A DNA stretch of 64,000 nt from Qipengyuania profundimaris (GTDB taxonomy: Bacteria > Pseudomonadota > Alphaproteobacteria > Sphingomonadales > Sphingomonadaceae), in assembly GCF_030717945.1 (NCBI RefSeq), contig NZ_JAVAIM010000001.1:1735131-1799130 (forward strand), read 5' to 3'. A program made the translations under genes and the position numbers. The notes below the pieces were generated by a model. The model was not told the DNA's origin, made no database searches, and worked only from the letters and a program-made list of their open reading frames with translations. Shown here one piece after another: positions 39,821 to 50,635 of this stretch. Within the stretch, counting starts at the first letter, position 1, and every line of letters starts with the position of its first letter.

Positions 39821-40971
39821 GACGTCACGAGGTCTGCGGACACCAGTTCACCCAGCAGCGCATCGAGCAGCGGCATGCCTTGCGGCGTTACGCCGATCCG
39901 GCTGCCGCGTTGCCAGATCATGCCGAGGTTAGTGTAGAGCGCGAGCTTGTCGAACTCGATCGCCCGTTCGGCGTCGAGACCAAAACGGCGGGAGAGCGCC
40001 GTGGCGTCAATCCCTTCGGCGAGGCGCAAACCCATGAGCAGCGCTTCGGATAGTTGCTCGGCCGCATCGAGGTCGCGCGCTTCGGAGATACCGTGCGCCT
40101 GCCGCTCAACCGCAGCGAGGTAGTTCTCCGGCTTGCGATGGCGTGTCGTCGCGACGCCACCGCGTCGGCCATGCGCGCCAGGGCCGATCCCGGCATAATC
40201 CTCGTAACGCCAGTAGGTAAGATTGTGACGGCTCTCCTCGCCAAGCTTAGCATGGTTGCTGATCTCATAGGCCGGCAGGCCCGCCGCTGACGTCATCTCC
40301 TGCGTCAGCGTGTAAAGATCGGCTCCGTGATCGTCGTCGAGCGGGTCGAAAATCCCGCGCCGAACGTCTGAGGCGAAGCGCGTCGCCGGCTCGATGGTCA
40401 ACTGGTAGAGCGACATATGGCTCGTCCCCAGGGCCAGAGCTTCGGATAGCTCGGTGCGCCACTCCTCATCGGTTTGCTTCGGCCGGGCGTATATGAGGTC
40501 GATTGAGACGCGCTCGAAATGCGTTTGCGCCGTTTCGACGGCTTTCAGTGCCTCGTCCACGCCATGCAATCGACCGAGAAAACGTAACGCCTCGTCGCGC
40601 AGGCTTTGAATGCCGAGCGAGACACGATTGATCCCCGCAGTCGAAAGCGCCGCGAAATTCGCAGCTTCGACAGAGGATGGATTGGCTTCCAGCGTGATTT
40701 CTATATCGCCTTCGAAGCCCCAAAGCCTTTCGGCCTCTTGAAGCAATTCGGCAACCAAGGCAGGGGGCATCAGCGAGGGAGTTCCTCCGCCGAAAAAGAT
40801 ACTTGCGAGCTTTTCCTGAGAGCGGATCGAAGCCGCTTCATGGCGCATGTCGGCAATCAGCGTCTCCCGCCACGCATCATCGTCATGCGTCGCCCGCACG
40901 TGGCTGTTGAAGTCGCAATACGGACATTTTGCGAGGCAGAATGGCCAGTGGATGTAGAGTGCGCGCGCCAA
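39817..40971 (-). CDS. hemW: Radical SAM heme chaperone HemW
   Basis: A 384-residue HemW. The cluster motif is CLAKCPYC with the HemW-type spacing CxxxCxxC plus the extra Phe (CDF). FFGGGTPSLMPP and LGIQSLRDEALRFLGRLH follow, and a C-terminal winged helix completes the protein. It lacks the CxxxCxxC-to-CxC features of HemN. The gene normally follows rdgB; here a CAP gene on the other strand intervenes. The 5' portion of the gene is GC-poor (one 60-base line 52%). Confidence 0.95.
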   Translation of the reverse strand: MARALYIHWPFCLAKCPYCDFNSHVRATHDDDAWRETLIADMRHEAASIRSQEKLASIFFGGGTPSLMPPALVAELLQEAERLWGFEGDIEITLEANPSSVEAANFAALSTAGINRVSLGIQSLRDEALRFLGRLHGVDEALKAVETAQTHFERVSIDLIYARPKQTDEEWRTELSEALALGTSHMSLYQLTIEPATRFASDVRRGIFDPLDDDHGADLYTLTQEMTSAAGLPAYEISNHAKLGEESRHNLTYWRYEDYAGIGPGAHGRRGGVATTRHRKPENYLAAVERQAHGISEARDLDAAEQLSEALLMGLRLAEGIDATALSRRFGLDAERAIEFDKLALYTNLGMIWQRGSRIGVTPQGMPLLDALLGELVSADLVTS

Positions 40972-41009
40972 GGTCGCCTTCAGCTTATCTTAACCCTGCA
41001 GGCGAAAAC

Positions 41010-41570
41010 ATGGCCTGCATGGACGGGTCGAAAAAATGGATAGCGCCGGTGATCGGCGCTGTGAGCTTGCTATGTGCCACGGGCGTCGGCGTCGCCGCAA
41101 GCGCGTCGTCGCGCAACACTGCGTCGAGCGACGTGCATACAGCCGCGCGCATCCTGCATCTTCATAATGCAGAACGCCAACGCTTGCGATTGCCGGAGCT
41201 CAAGTGGAACGTGCATCTGGAACGCGAGGCGAAACAGTGGGCACACGAGCTTTCGCGCAAGGGCCGACTCCAGCATGCCGATCGAGCAGTTCGCAACGGC
41301 ACGGGCGAAAATCTCTGGATGGGCACCGCCGGATATTGGTCCGTAGATACTGCCGTTAACCTCTTCATCGAAGAGAAGAAGCATTACCAGCATGGCAATT
41401 TTCCCCACATCTCGCGCACCGGCAAGTGGGCCGACGTCGCGCATTACACACAGGTCGTGTGGCGAGATACGCAAGAAGTCGGCTGCGCCTGGATAACCGC
41501 ACGCGGCAACGATGTGCTTGTGTGCCGGTACTGGCCCGCCGGAAATGTCTGGGGCCGTAAAGCCTATTGA
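41010..41570 (+). CDS. Secreted CAP/SCP-domain protein
   Basis: A 186-residue protein with signal peptide (WIAPVIGAVSLLCATGVGVAASA) and one CAP domain: ILHLHNAERQRLRLPELKWN, GENLWMG, HYTQVVWRDTQEVGCA, VCRYWPAGNVWG. It resembles the eukaryotic PR-1 type more than the divergent bacterial YkwD type. GC is low for the window (45% and 53% in two 60-base lines). It sits between hemW and rdgB on the opposite strand and breaks up a common operon, so it may be a later insertion. Confidence 0.88.
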   Translation: MACMDGSKKWIAPVIGAVSLLCATGVGVAASASSRNTASSDVHTAARILHLHNAERQRLRLPELKWNVHLEREAKQWAHELSRKGRLQHADRAVRNGTGENLWMGTAGYWSVDTAVNLFIEEKKHYQHGNFPHISRTGKWADVAHYTQVVWRDTQEVGCAWITARGNDVLVCRYWPAGNVWGRKAY

Positions 41571-41573
41571 TCC

Positions 41574-42200
41574 TCAGCCGAACTGCTCGGCCACCAGCTT
41601 CTTAAACGCATCGGCCCTGTGGCTGATGGCATGTTTTTCGGCCGGATCGAGCTCGGCGAAAGTCTGCTCGCGGCCAACCGGGACGAAAACGGGGTCGTAG
41701 CCGAACCCCATCGTTCCGCGCGGCGGCCAGGTCAATGTGCCCGGAGCCTTGCCCTCGTAGACCGCGTATTCGCCGTCGGGCCAGGCGAGGGCGAGGACGC
41801 AGTGAAAAGCGCAGGAGCGTGGCGCATCGGCGCCTTTCTCCTGTAGCATCCCCTCGACCTTGCCAATGGCCATGTACCAGTCGCGGCCCGGATCGCCTTC
41901 GAACCACTGCCGCTCCGCCCAGTCCGCCGTGTAAACGCCCGGCCGTCCATCGAGCGCATCGACCGACAAACCGCTATCGTCGGCCAGCGCGACTAGGCCT
42001 GAGGCCTCCGCCGAAGCCCGCGCCTTGATCAGCGCATTCTGCACGAACGTCGTACCCGTTTCAGCAGGCTCCGGCAGGCCGAGCGAGCCTGCCGAGAGAC
42101 ATTTCACGCCATGCGGTTCCAGCAGCGCGGATATCTCCTTGAGCTTGCCCGCATTATGCGTCGCAATCACGAGGCTGCCGGAACCGAGGCGGCGGGTCAT
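41574..42200 (-). CDS. rdgB: dITP/XTP pyrophosphatase
   Basis: Cleans non-canonical purine triphosphates from the nucleotide pool. The 208 residues include the substrate loop [37 protein letters not shown] and [10 protein letters not shown]. The ATG at 42200 overlaps the rph stop (ATGA). Three bases separate its stop from the CAP gene's stop. Confidence 0.96.
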   Translation of the reverse strand: MTRRLGSGSLVIATHNAGKLKEISALLEPHGVKCLSAGSLGLPEPAETGTTFVQNALIKARASAEASGLVALADDSGLSVDALDGRPGVYTADWAERQWFEGDPGRDWYMAIGKVEGMLQEKGADAPRSCAFHCVLALAWPDGEYAVYEGKAPGTLTWPPRGTMGFGYDPVFVPVGREQTFAELDPAEKHAISHRADAFKKLVAEQFG

Positions 42201-42913
42201 TTGCGCGTCGCCTCGTCCTGTGCCTTGAAGATCTGCGCGCAACCCATCTGGGCGAGCCGCAAGAGGCGCAGGAAAGCCTCTTCATCGTAAGGTGCGCCTT
42301 CGGCAGTCGCTTGCGCTTCGGCAATCTTGCCACCTTCGATCAGGACGAAGTTCGCATCGGCATCGGCATTGCTGTCCTCGGGGTAATCGAGGTCGAGCAC
42401 CGGCGTGCCCTGATAAACGCCGCAGGAAATTGCCGCGACCTTGGCGGTGATGGGGTCCCGCGTGATTGCGCCCGACTTCATCAGCCCGTCGACGGCCAGA
42501 CGCAATGCGACCCAAGCTCCGGAAATCGAAGCCGTCCGTGTGCCGCCATCGGCTTGGATCACATCGCAATCGAGTGTGATCTGCCGCTCGCCGAGCTTCT
42601 TGTGATCAACCACGGCGCGCAAGGAACGGCCGATAAGGCGTTGGATTTCCTGCGTTCGCCCGCTCTGCTTGCCCTTGGCCGCCTCACGTTGGCCGCGGGT
42701 GTGGGTGGCGCGCGGGAGCATCGAATATTCGCCCGTCACCCAGCCTTCGCCCTTTCCGCGCAGCCACGGCGGGATGCGTTCTTCGACGCTTGCAGTGCAT
42801 AGCACGCGCGTTTCGCCGAAGCTGATCAGGCAGCTGCCCTCGGCATGCTTGGTGTAGCCGGTTTCGATGGTGATGGCGCGCATTTCGTCGGGCGCGCGTC
42901 CTGAAGGTCGCAT
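42197..42913 (-). CDS. rph: Ribonuclease PH
   Basis: Phosphorolytic 3'-5' exoribonuclease in tRNA 3'-end maturation. 238 residues, starting [14 protein letters not shown] as in E. coli MRPAGR; GGAG lies seven bases above this [27 protein letters not shown] and [13 protein letters not shown] form the active site. Coupled to rdgB; divergent from hrcA. Confidence 0.96.
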   Translation of the reverse strand: MRPSGRAPDEMRAITIETGYTKHAEGSCLISFGETRVLCTASVEERIPPWLRGKGEGWVTGEYSMLPRATHTRGQREAAKGKQSGRTQEIQRLIGRSLRAVVDHKKLGERQITLDCDVIQADGGTRTASISGAWVALRLAVDGLMKSGAITRDPITAKVAAISCGVYQGTPVLDLDYPEDSNADADANFVLIEGGKIAEAQATAEGAPYDEEAFLRLLRLAQMGCAQIFKAQDEATRK

Positions 42914-42998
42914 TCTCATTCTCCAATGCAGTCGAATCTCGGGTGTGCGTTTGGCGCAAGGGTCTTGAGGCCGCAAGGGGACGGGCTAGATAGAGGGA

Positions 42999-44042
42999 AT
43001 GAATTCCCCGCCGCTCACCGACCTGTCCGACCGCGCGCGGGATATCTTCCGCCTTGTGGTAGAAGGCTATCTCGATAGCGGGCAGCCGGTCGGATCGAAA
43101 GCGCTCGCTTCCGATGGCGGACTGAACCTTTCGCCGGCTTCCATCCGCTCGGTGCTGGCGGAGCTGGAGCAGCGCGGATTGCTGGCAGCCCCGCATACCA
43201 GTGCCGGACGCATGCCGACCGAGACCGGGCTGCGCCTGTTCGTCGATGCGATGATGCAGGTCGCCGAACCGACGCGGGAGGAGCGTGCCGCCATAGAACA
43301 GCGCCTCGGTGAGCCGGGGCCCATCGAGCGGGCGCTGGAAGAAACTTCCGCCCTCCTGTCCGACCTATCCGGCGCGGCAGGCATGGTGATGGTCCCGACG
43401 CGCGAACCGAAGCTGGCGCAGGTCTCTCTGACCGCGCTCGACGCCAATCGCGTGCTCGCGGTGCTGGTGGGCGAGGATGGGCATATCGAAAACCGCGTGC
43501 TCGCACTTCCGGCAGAGGCACTTGGCACCTCGCTCGAACAGGCGAGCAATTACCTCACCGCGCGAACATCGGGCCGGACTTTGGCCGAGGCGGCAAAGCT
43601 GGTCGAAGCCGAGATCGTTTCGGGCAAATCCGCGCTCGACGAGGCCAGTCGCGATCTCGTTCAACGGGGACTTGCGACATGGAGCGAGGATGCGAGCCAT
43701 CGCCCGGTGCTGATCGTGCGAGGACAAGCGAACCTGCTGGACGACAGCGCGCTGTCCGATATCGAGCGGGTGCGTTCGCTATTGGACGACCTCGAAAGCA
43801 AGCAGTCGGTGTCCGCCCTGCTCGAACGGGCCCGCCGCGCCGAGGCCATGCGTATCTTCATCGGGAGCGAGAACCGGCTTTTCTCGCTGTCCGGCTCGTC
43901 CGTCATCGCCTCGCCCTATCGCGACCGTGAGGGCAAGGTCGTCGGCGTGCTGGGCGTGATCGGCCCGACTCGGTTGAATTACGCGCGCGTCGTCCCCATG
44001 GTGGATTTCACGGCCCGATCCTTGGGCAAACGCATAGGCTGA
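42999..44042 (+). CDS. hrcA: Heat-inducible transcription repressor HrcA
   Basis: A 347-residue repressor with N-terminal winged HTH (SDRARDIFRLVVEGYLDSGQPVGSKAL) and a C-terminal GAF-like domain. It normally binds CIRCE elements, which in alphaproteobacteria sit before groESL; no CIRCE is found here. Upstream, CTTG at 42964 and CTAGATA at 42986 with an 18-base spacer form a weak RpoH-like promoter. GrpE follows after 12 bp. Confidence 0.95.
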   Translation: MNSPPLTDLSDRARDIFRLVVEGYLDSGQPVGSKALASDGGLNLSPASIRSVLAELEQRGLLAAPHTSAGRMPTETGLRLFVDAMMQVAEPTREERAAIEQRLGEPGPIERALEETSALLSDLSGAAGMVMVPTREPKLAQVSLTALDANRVLAVLVGEDGHIENRVLALPAEALGTSLEQASNYLTARTSGRTLAEAAKLVEAEIVSGKSALDEASRDLVQRGLATWSEDASHRPVLIVRGQANLLDDSALSDIERVRSLLDDLESKQSVSALLERARRAEAMRIFIGSENRLFSLSGSSVIASPYRDREGKVVGVLGVIGPTRLNYARVVPMVDFTARSLGKRIG

Positions 44043-44054
44043 CAGGGTTTACCA

Positions 44055-44657
44055 GTGACCGAAGAGAACAAGAACGAGCCGCAAGACAAGGCGGTCGATG
44101 AAGAAGTGGCGCGAGAGATGGAAGGCGTGCCCGAACACATGCGCGATGACGGCGAGGCCGACGAAACGAGCGAAGAAAACCCGCTGGACGAGGCGCTTGC
44201 CAAGCTGAAAGCGGATCTCGAAGCTGCGATGCAGGACGTGCTTTATGCGCGCGCGGACACGCAGAACGTACGCCGCCGCCTCGAGAAGGAAGTGCAGGAC
44301 GCTCGCAACTACGCCGCGACCGGCTTCGCGCGCGACATCCTAAGTGTGTCCGACAACCTCGCTCGCGCGCTCGACCATATCCCCGAAGAACTGCGCGAGA
44401 ACGAGAAGTCGAAGCATTTCATCGCCGGGATCGAAGCGACTCAGCGCGAACTCGAAAAGGTCTTCACCCAGAACGGCATCACGCGGATCGCCTCGACCGG
44501 CATGCCGCTCGACCCGAACCAGCACCAAGCGATGATGGAAGTGCCGACCGACGAAGCCGAACCCGGCACGATCGTGCAGGAAATGCAGGCCGGCTACATG
44601 ATCAAGGACCGCCTGCTGCGCCCGGCCATGGTCGGCGTGGCGAAGAAGCCGGACTGA
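44055..44657 (+). CDS. grpE: Nucleotide exchange factor GrpE
   Basis: A 200-residue GrpE that releases ADP from DnaK. An acidic N-terminus, a long coiled coil (LDEALAKLKADLEAAMQDVLYARADTQNVRRRLEKE) and the beta domain (MPLDPNQHQAMMEVPTDE...GTIVQEMQAGYMI) are visible. GTG start, 12 bp after hrcA; dnaK-dnaJ are 4 kb downstream. Confidence 0.96.
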   Translation: MTEENKNEPQDKAVDEEVAREMEGVPEHMRDDGEADETSEENPLDEALAKLKADLEAAMQDVLYARADTQNVRRRLEKEVQDARNYAATGFARDILSVSDNLARALDHIPEELRENEKSKHFIAGIEATQRELEKVFTQNGITRIASTGMPLDPNQHQAMMEVPTDEAEPGTIVQEMQAGYMIKDRLLRPAMVGVAKKPD

Positions 44658-44682
44658 CCTTTGAATTCGAGGGGATGACTTG

Positions 44683-46434
44683 ATGAGGACTGCAATCTTC
44701 GGAGCGGCGGTCCTCGTCGCCTCTGCCTGGTCGTTGCCTGCCGTAGCGCAGGAAACCAGCGACGATCGCCTGTCGGCTCTGACCGAGCAATGGTACGACC
44801 AGCGGATTGAAGACGCCGGGCGCATCGTTTCGGATTTGGGCGCTACGTCGCCTGGCAGCGGCCTCGCGTCGGTCACGCCCGAAGCGCAGCTGGCGCGAGC
44901 CGAATATGCTGAGGCAATGCTGGCACGGCTCGAAGCGCTGGACGAGTCGCAGTTCAGCGATGCGGGGCGGATCGATGCGGCGGTGTTCCGCCACCTGCTC
45001 GAAACCGAGATCGGCGATGCCCGATTCCGCGAATGGGAAATGCCCTTCGACAGCGACAACAACTTCTGGAGTTATCTCGCCGCATCGCGCGGGTTTGCGA
45101 CAGTCGAGGAGTATGAACGCTACATCGGCCGGATGCGCGACATCCCGCGCTTTTTCGCCGAGCACACCGCCAATGCCCGCGCGGGGCTGGCTCGCGGCTT
45201 CAGCGTGCCGCGCGTCACCCTCGAGGGCCGTGACCGTTCGCTGACGGCCTATATCGTCGATAATTCCGAGGAAAGCCCGTTCTGGGGCGCCTTCGCGCAA
45301 ATGCCCGAGCGCTTTTCCACCGAAGACCGCGAGCGTCTGCTGGCCAAGGGCAGGGCCGCCATCAGGGACGCGGTAACGCCTGCCTATAGCGAACTGCTAT
45401 CCTTCTTTCGCGACGAGTATCTGCCGAACACCCGCACCACGCTCGGAGCACGCGAGTTTCCCGACGGTGCGGCTTATTACGCCCAACAGATCAGGGAATA
45501 TACGACTCTCGACCTGAGTGCCGAGGAAATCCACCGGATCGGCCTCGACGAAGTGACGCGAATCACCGCACAGATGGAGACGGTGAAGGCGGAAGCCGAA
45601 TTCGAGGGCACGTTGCCCGAGTTCGTCACCTTCCTGCGCACCGATCCCCAGTTCGTGGCTGACACGCCCGACGAACTGATGGGTGTCGCCGCCTATACTG
45701 CCAAGCGGGTCGACGACCGGCTGGGCGAGTATTTCGGCTTCCTGCCGCGCTACCGCCATGGCATCCGCCCGGTCGATCCGGCCATCGCCCCGTTCTACAC
45801 CGCGGGCAGGGGCGGGCTAGAGTTTTGCCAGATCAATACCTACGACCTGCCTTCGCGTCCGGTCTACAACATCCCGGCGCTGACCATGCACGAATGCGCC
45901 CCCGGCCATTCCTTTCAGGCAGCGATCGCGCTGGAGCGGGACGCGGCACCGCCGTTCCGCCGCCAAACCTATTTCTCAGGCTTCGGCGAGGGGTGGGGGC
46001 TCTATACCGAATATCTCGGCAACGAGATGGGCATCTACCGCACGCCCTACGAACGTTTCGGCCAGCTCAGCTACGAGATGTGGCGCGCGGTGCGGCTGGT
46101 GATCGACACGGGCATCCATCATTACGGTTGGAGCCGGGAGAGGGCGATGGGCTATCTCGCCTCGCGCACGGCGCTGTCCGAGCACGAGGTCGGCACCGAG
46201 GTCGATCGCTACATCAGCTGGCCCGGACAAGCGCTGGCCTACAAACTCGGCGAGATGACTATTCGCCGCGTGCGCGGTAAGGCCGAAGCGGAGCTTGGCG
46301 AGAACTTCGATATCCGCAAATTTCACGATGTCGTGCTCGCGCTGGGTTCCGTCCCGCTGCCCGTTCTGGAAGAGCGCATCGACGCATTCATCGCAGATGG
46401 CGGGCAGGGGCTGCTCGGCGTAACCTACGACTGA
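44683..46434 (+). CDS. DUF885 family secreted metallopeptidase-like protein
   Basis: A 583-residue protein with signal peptide (MRTAIFGAAVLVASAWSLPAVAQ). DUF885 proteins carry an M3-like zinc site; here HECAPGH lies near residue 403, with GEGWGLYTEYLGNEMG following, where the Glu is the third ligand. They are probably periplasmic dipeptidases or oligopeptidases. AGGGG precedes the ATG. It is 25 bp after grpE, but unrelated in function. Confidence 0.88.
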   Translation: MRTAIFGAAVLVASAWSLPAVAQETSDDRLSALTEQWYDQRIEDAGRIVSDLGATSPGSGLASVTPEAQLARAEYAEAMLARLEALDESQFSDAGRIDAAVFRHLLETEIGDARFREWEMPFDSDNNFWSYLAASRGFATVEEYERYIGRMRDIPRFFAEHTANARAGLARGFSVPRVTLEGRDRSLTAYIVDNSEESPFWGAFAQMPERFSTEDRERLLAKGRAAIRDAVTPAYSELLSFFRDEYLPNTRTTLGAREFPDGAAYYAQQIREYTTLDLSAEEIHRIGLDEVTRITAQMETVKAEAEFEGTLPEFVTFLRTDPQFVADTPDELMGVAAYTAKRVDDRLGEYFGFLPRYRHGIRPVDPAIAPFYTAGRGGLEFCQINTYDLPSRPVYNIPALTMHECAPGHSFQAAIALERDAAPPFRRQTYFSGFGEGWGLYTEYLGNEMGIYRTPYERFGQLSYEMWRAVRLVIDTGIHHYGWSRERAMGYLASRTALSEHEVGTEVDRYISWPGQALAYKLGEMTIRRVRGKAEAELGENFDIRKFHDVVLALGSVPLPVLEERIDAFIADGGQGLLGVTYD

Positions 46435-46497
46435 TCCGGAACATGCAGCGCACCTCTCCGTAGTGTCTCCAACGGGGACGAAAGACGGAGAACATTC

Positions 46498-46788
46498 ATG
46501 AAGACGAAGCTCATGCTCGCGCCGGCGCTGGCGCTATCGACCCTTTCGCTGGGCGCATGCGCGCAGAACTACGGCGTGGAAGGTGCTGCGGCCGGTGCCG
46601 CAGCAGGCGCCGGATTAGGCGCAATCCTTGGTGAAGATATCAAGACCTATGCCCTCGCCGGAGCGGCCATCGGCGGCGTGGTCGGTTACGCCACCGACAA
46701 GAACGACCGCTGCGACGGTTATTATGGCGATGGCCGCTATGTGGACGACGATTGCCGCTACGACGATCGCTACGCGCGCTACTGGTAA
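46498..46788 (+). CDS. Glycine-zipper lipoprotein
   Basis: A 96-residue protein with lipobox LGAC (Cys 21), a glycine zipper of AAAGAAAGAGLGAILG and AGAAIGGVVGYATDK, and a tail rich in Asp, Tyr and Arg ending in ARYW. It resembles the Rickettsia 17-kDa surface antigen/YMGG family, small outer-membrane proteins of unknown role. A clear terminator follows. Confidence 0.82.
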   Translation: MKTKLMLAPALALSTLSLGACAQNYGVEGAAAGAAAGAGLGAILGEDIKTYALAGAAIGGVVGYATDKNDRCDGYYGDGRYVDDDCRYDDRYARYW

Positions 46789-46809
46789 GATCTACTGCTC
46801 AATCAGCGC

Positions 46810-46844
46810 AAAAGCCGCATCTCTGCGACGAGGTGCGGCTTTTT
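46810..46844. terminator. Bidirectional intrinsic terminator
   Basis: Arms aaaagccgca (46810-46819) and tgcggctttt (46834-46843) pair perfectly around a 14-base loop, between the convergent glycine-zipper and membrane-protein genes. Confidence 0.9.
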
Positions 46845-46854
46845 CGCATGATCG

Positions 46855-47427
46855 TCAGATGGCGTAAACGACGAGGTAGCGGGCGATAAGCAGTGCGAGC
46901 AGCACCAGATTGGCCTTCACCGAGCTGACCACCGCCACTGCAGCCATCAATCCGACAAGAAGCACCGTCAATCCGATCGAAAGTGGGCTCAACAAGCTAT
47001 CGCGCAAATCGGGGAGCGACAGGAGATATGCCCACTGCACGAGCACAAGGGCGATCAGGATGACCATTACCACGCGCTTGACCCGCGCGTAGTGAGTATC
47101 AAGATCGGTGAACCGGTCGGGCTCTGAAGGAAATACGAGGCGCGCGGCGAGATAATAGGATGAGGCGAAGGCCATCACCGCGAGCAGCGATAGCGCGTCG
47201 ACGGTAATCCGATCTTGCAATCGCCACGCGAAAATCCAGAAGCTGAGCAGGTCCAGCATCACGAAGATCGCCAGTGCGGGAGTCAACCACCCGATCGTGA
47301 ATGTCGTCCCACCGGCATCGCTGGCAAATTTAAGCTCCAACGCATGGCCAAGCCCGGCGAGCAATTCGATCAGCGAGAGGCCGAGCAGCAGGGCGTAGAG
47401 AATGAATACGAACTCGAAATTGGTCAC
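46855..47427 (-). CDS. Six-TM membrane protein, unknown
   Basis: A 190-residue protein starting at a GTG (VTNFEFVFILYALLLGLSLIELLAGLGHA) with six membrane helices and a loop DLDTHYARVKR. No family recognised. Its GTG overlaps the stop of the HExxH protein gene (GTGA), so it is the last of a three-gene operon with PCu(A)C. A longer frame upstream lies inside the neighbour and is not used. Confidence 0.75.
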   Translation of the reverse strand: MTNFEFVFILYALLLGLSLIELLAGLGHALELKFASDAGGTTFTIGWLTPALAIFVMLDLLSFWIFAWRLQDRITVDALSLLAVMAFASSYYLAARLVFPSEPDRFTDLDTHYARVKRVVMVILIALVLVQWAYLLSLPDLRDSLLSPLSIGLTVLLVGLMAAVAVVSSVKANLVLLALLIARYLVVYAI

Positions 47428-47849
47428 GCCTGCGCTGCTCCGCGAAACCTGACGAGAAGGTCGTAGGCCGAAACATCGGGTGCGCCTGCGACCCGCATAC
47501 CGTTCCTCAGCCAGAAGGCGTGCTTGACGATCTCGGCCTGTTGTTCGATCCCGTACCGCTCCAGCCCCCATCCGGGCTTCAGCGCATAATCGTAGCGGGC
47601 CCAAGGCATGCGGCGGGTGACGAGATACCAGCGGCCCTTGGTCTGGACCTGCCAGACGTGGACCAGTTCGTGAATGAAAAGGCCCTGCCGCGTCAGGCTC
47701 GCGGTGCTGAAATCGTCGCAATAGGCTTCGCTATGAGGATGGAAGTGCAGGTGGCCGCGCGGGGCCATGGTGACCCGGCGCGGCTGAAACGGAAACCACT
47801 TGCGGCGCTTGATCGTGACCCGGTCGTAATCGATGGTATCGCCGAACAC
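47424..47849 (-). CDS. 'Vgr-related' HExxH protein; start uncertain
   Basis: From the GTG at 47849 the protein has 141 residues and carries FIHELVHVWQ, a zinc-protease type HExxH motif, then YALKPGWGLERYGIEQQAEIVKHAFWLRNG. It resembles sphingomonad proteins labelled 'vgr-related'; function unknown. The frame stays open upstream to a TGA just before 47969 and encodes ERPLTPGEITLARTV, which looks like the conserved N-terminus, yet holds no ATG, GTG or TTG. A CTG at 47966 overlaps the PCu(A)C stop as CTGA, which would give 180 residues. The real start may be that CTG, or there is a frameshift. Confidence 0.75.
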   Translation of the reverse strand: MFGDTIDYDRVTIKRRKWFPFQPRRVTMAPRGHLHFHPHSEAYCDDFSTASLTRQGLFIHELVHVWQVQTKGRWYLVTRRMPWARYDYALKPGWGLERYGIEQQAEIVKHAFWLRNGMRVAGAPDVSAYDLLVRFRGAAQA

Positions 47850-47962
47850 GGTGCGTGCCAGCGTGATTTCGCCGGGCGTGAGCGGGCGTTCGCCCCCGGC
47901 AGGACAGGCCGCCGCGCTCTCATCCGCATGGCTTTCCAGCCCAAGCGTGTCGGTCGGTCCGC

Positions 47963-48445
47963 TCAGCGATCAGCCCCGGCAGCGACAATCTCGACATCGG
48001 TGGTCATCGATTTGCCACCCGCGACCGTCAGCGTCATCGCCGTGCTGCCGCCTGCTTCCAGCGCGGGGTCGAGATCGAAGGCCATGACATGCTTGCCGCC
48101 CGGTTCGAAACTCGCACTGTCGCCCGCGTTCAGAGTCAGCGGCCCCATCTCGCCCATGACCATCTCACCGCTCCACTCCGTCGTATCATGGATCTGGGCG
48201 CTGCTGGCGCCTTCCACAGACGCGCTTCGGATGGCGACATTGCGCTCGCTGGCATTGGTCAGTTCGAAATAGATCGCCGCTGGATTGCCGGACACGGCCG
48301 GCAGCACGAGCCGCGCATCGGTCACTTCCAGGCCTGTTGGGTTCGCCTCTGCCGCGGTTTGCGAGGCATCTCCGCCATCGGAGCAGGCAGCGACCGAAAA
48401 GGCCGCGACGGCAACAGCATAAGGGGCGAAACGCGCGAAATTCAT
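47963..48445 (-). CDS. PCu(A)C-type periplasmic copper chaperone
   Basis: A 160-residue lipoprotein (lipobox VAAC) with the DUF461/PCu(A)C fold. The copper site is visible: His in IHDTTEW, Met in GEMGPL, and the HxM of GGKHVMAF. These proteins deliver Cu(I) to cytochrome oxidase. It heads the operon with the HExxH and six-TM genes. No oxidase genes are nearby. Confidence 0.92.
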   Translation of the reverse strand: MNFARFAPYAVAVAAFSVAACSDGGDASQTAAEANPTGLEVTDARLVLPAVSGNPAAIYFELTNASERNVAIRSASVEGASSAQIHDTTEWSGEMVMGEMGPLTLNAGDSASFEPGGKHVMAFDLDPALEAGGSTAMTLTVAGGKSMTTDVEIVAAGADR

Positions 48446-48494
48446 GGATTGGCCTCCGTGTCCAACAAGCTTTGAAAACTAGCCGCGGGGGTCC

Positions 48495-48522
48495 CTTGTG
48501 CCAAGCAAAACCGCTCCTATAT
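48495..48522 (+). promoter_or_regulatory. RpoH (sigma-32) promoter of dnaK
   Basis: CTTG at 48495 and CCTATAT at 48516, separated by 17 bases, match the alphaproteobacterial heat-shock consensus closely. It lies about 110 bases above the dnaK start. Confidence 0.8.
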
Positions 48523-48548
48523 CCCGTGCGTAACACACCTAACACACC

Positions 48549-48574
48549 ACCACTCGAACGAGCCGCCGAGTGGT
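48549..48574 (+). other. Hairpin in the dnaK leader
   Basis: Arms accactcg (48549-48556) and cgagtggt (48567-48574) pair perfectly around a 10-base loop. A second weaker hairpin (ggttcc/ggaacc) follows between 48572 and 48593. Together they structure the dnaK leader. The spacing is not that of CIRCE. Confidence 0.6.
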
Positions 48575-48633
48575 TCCGCCCGTAGCGGGGAACCGACAGA
48601 GCGGTGTCCAACGAAGCAATTGATGGGGAAACC

Positions 48634-50562
<1,929 letters not shown>

Positions 50563-50580
50563 TCGCTGATGAAAATCGAC

Positions 50581-50612
50581 CCGCCACCGGTGCTTGCACG
50601 CTCCGGTGGCGG
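50581..50612 (+). terminator. Attenuator hairpin between dnaK and dnaJ
   Basis: A perfect 10-bp GC-rich stem (ccgccaccgg/ccggtggcgg) with a 12-base loop, followed by tatgatttt. It would let only part of dnaK transcripts continue into dnaJ. Confidence 0.75.
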
Positions 50613-50635
50613 TATGATTTTGGGTAGGGAAAACA

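Noticed and set aside
48549-48574. CIRCE element upstream of dnaK
   Set aside because: Inverted CACTC/GAGTG arms are present, but the spacing is 12 instead of 9 and the outer bases do not match TTAGC/GCTAA.
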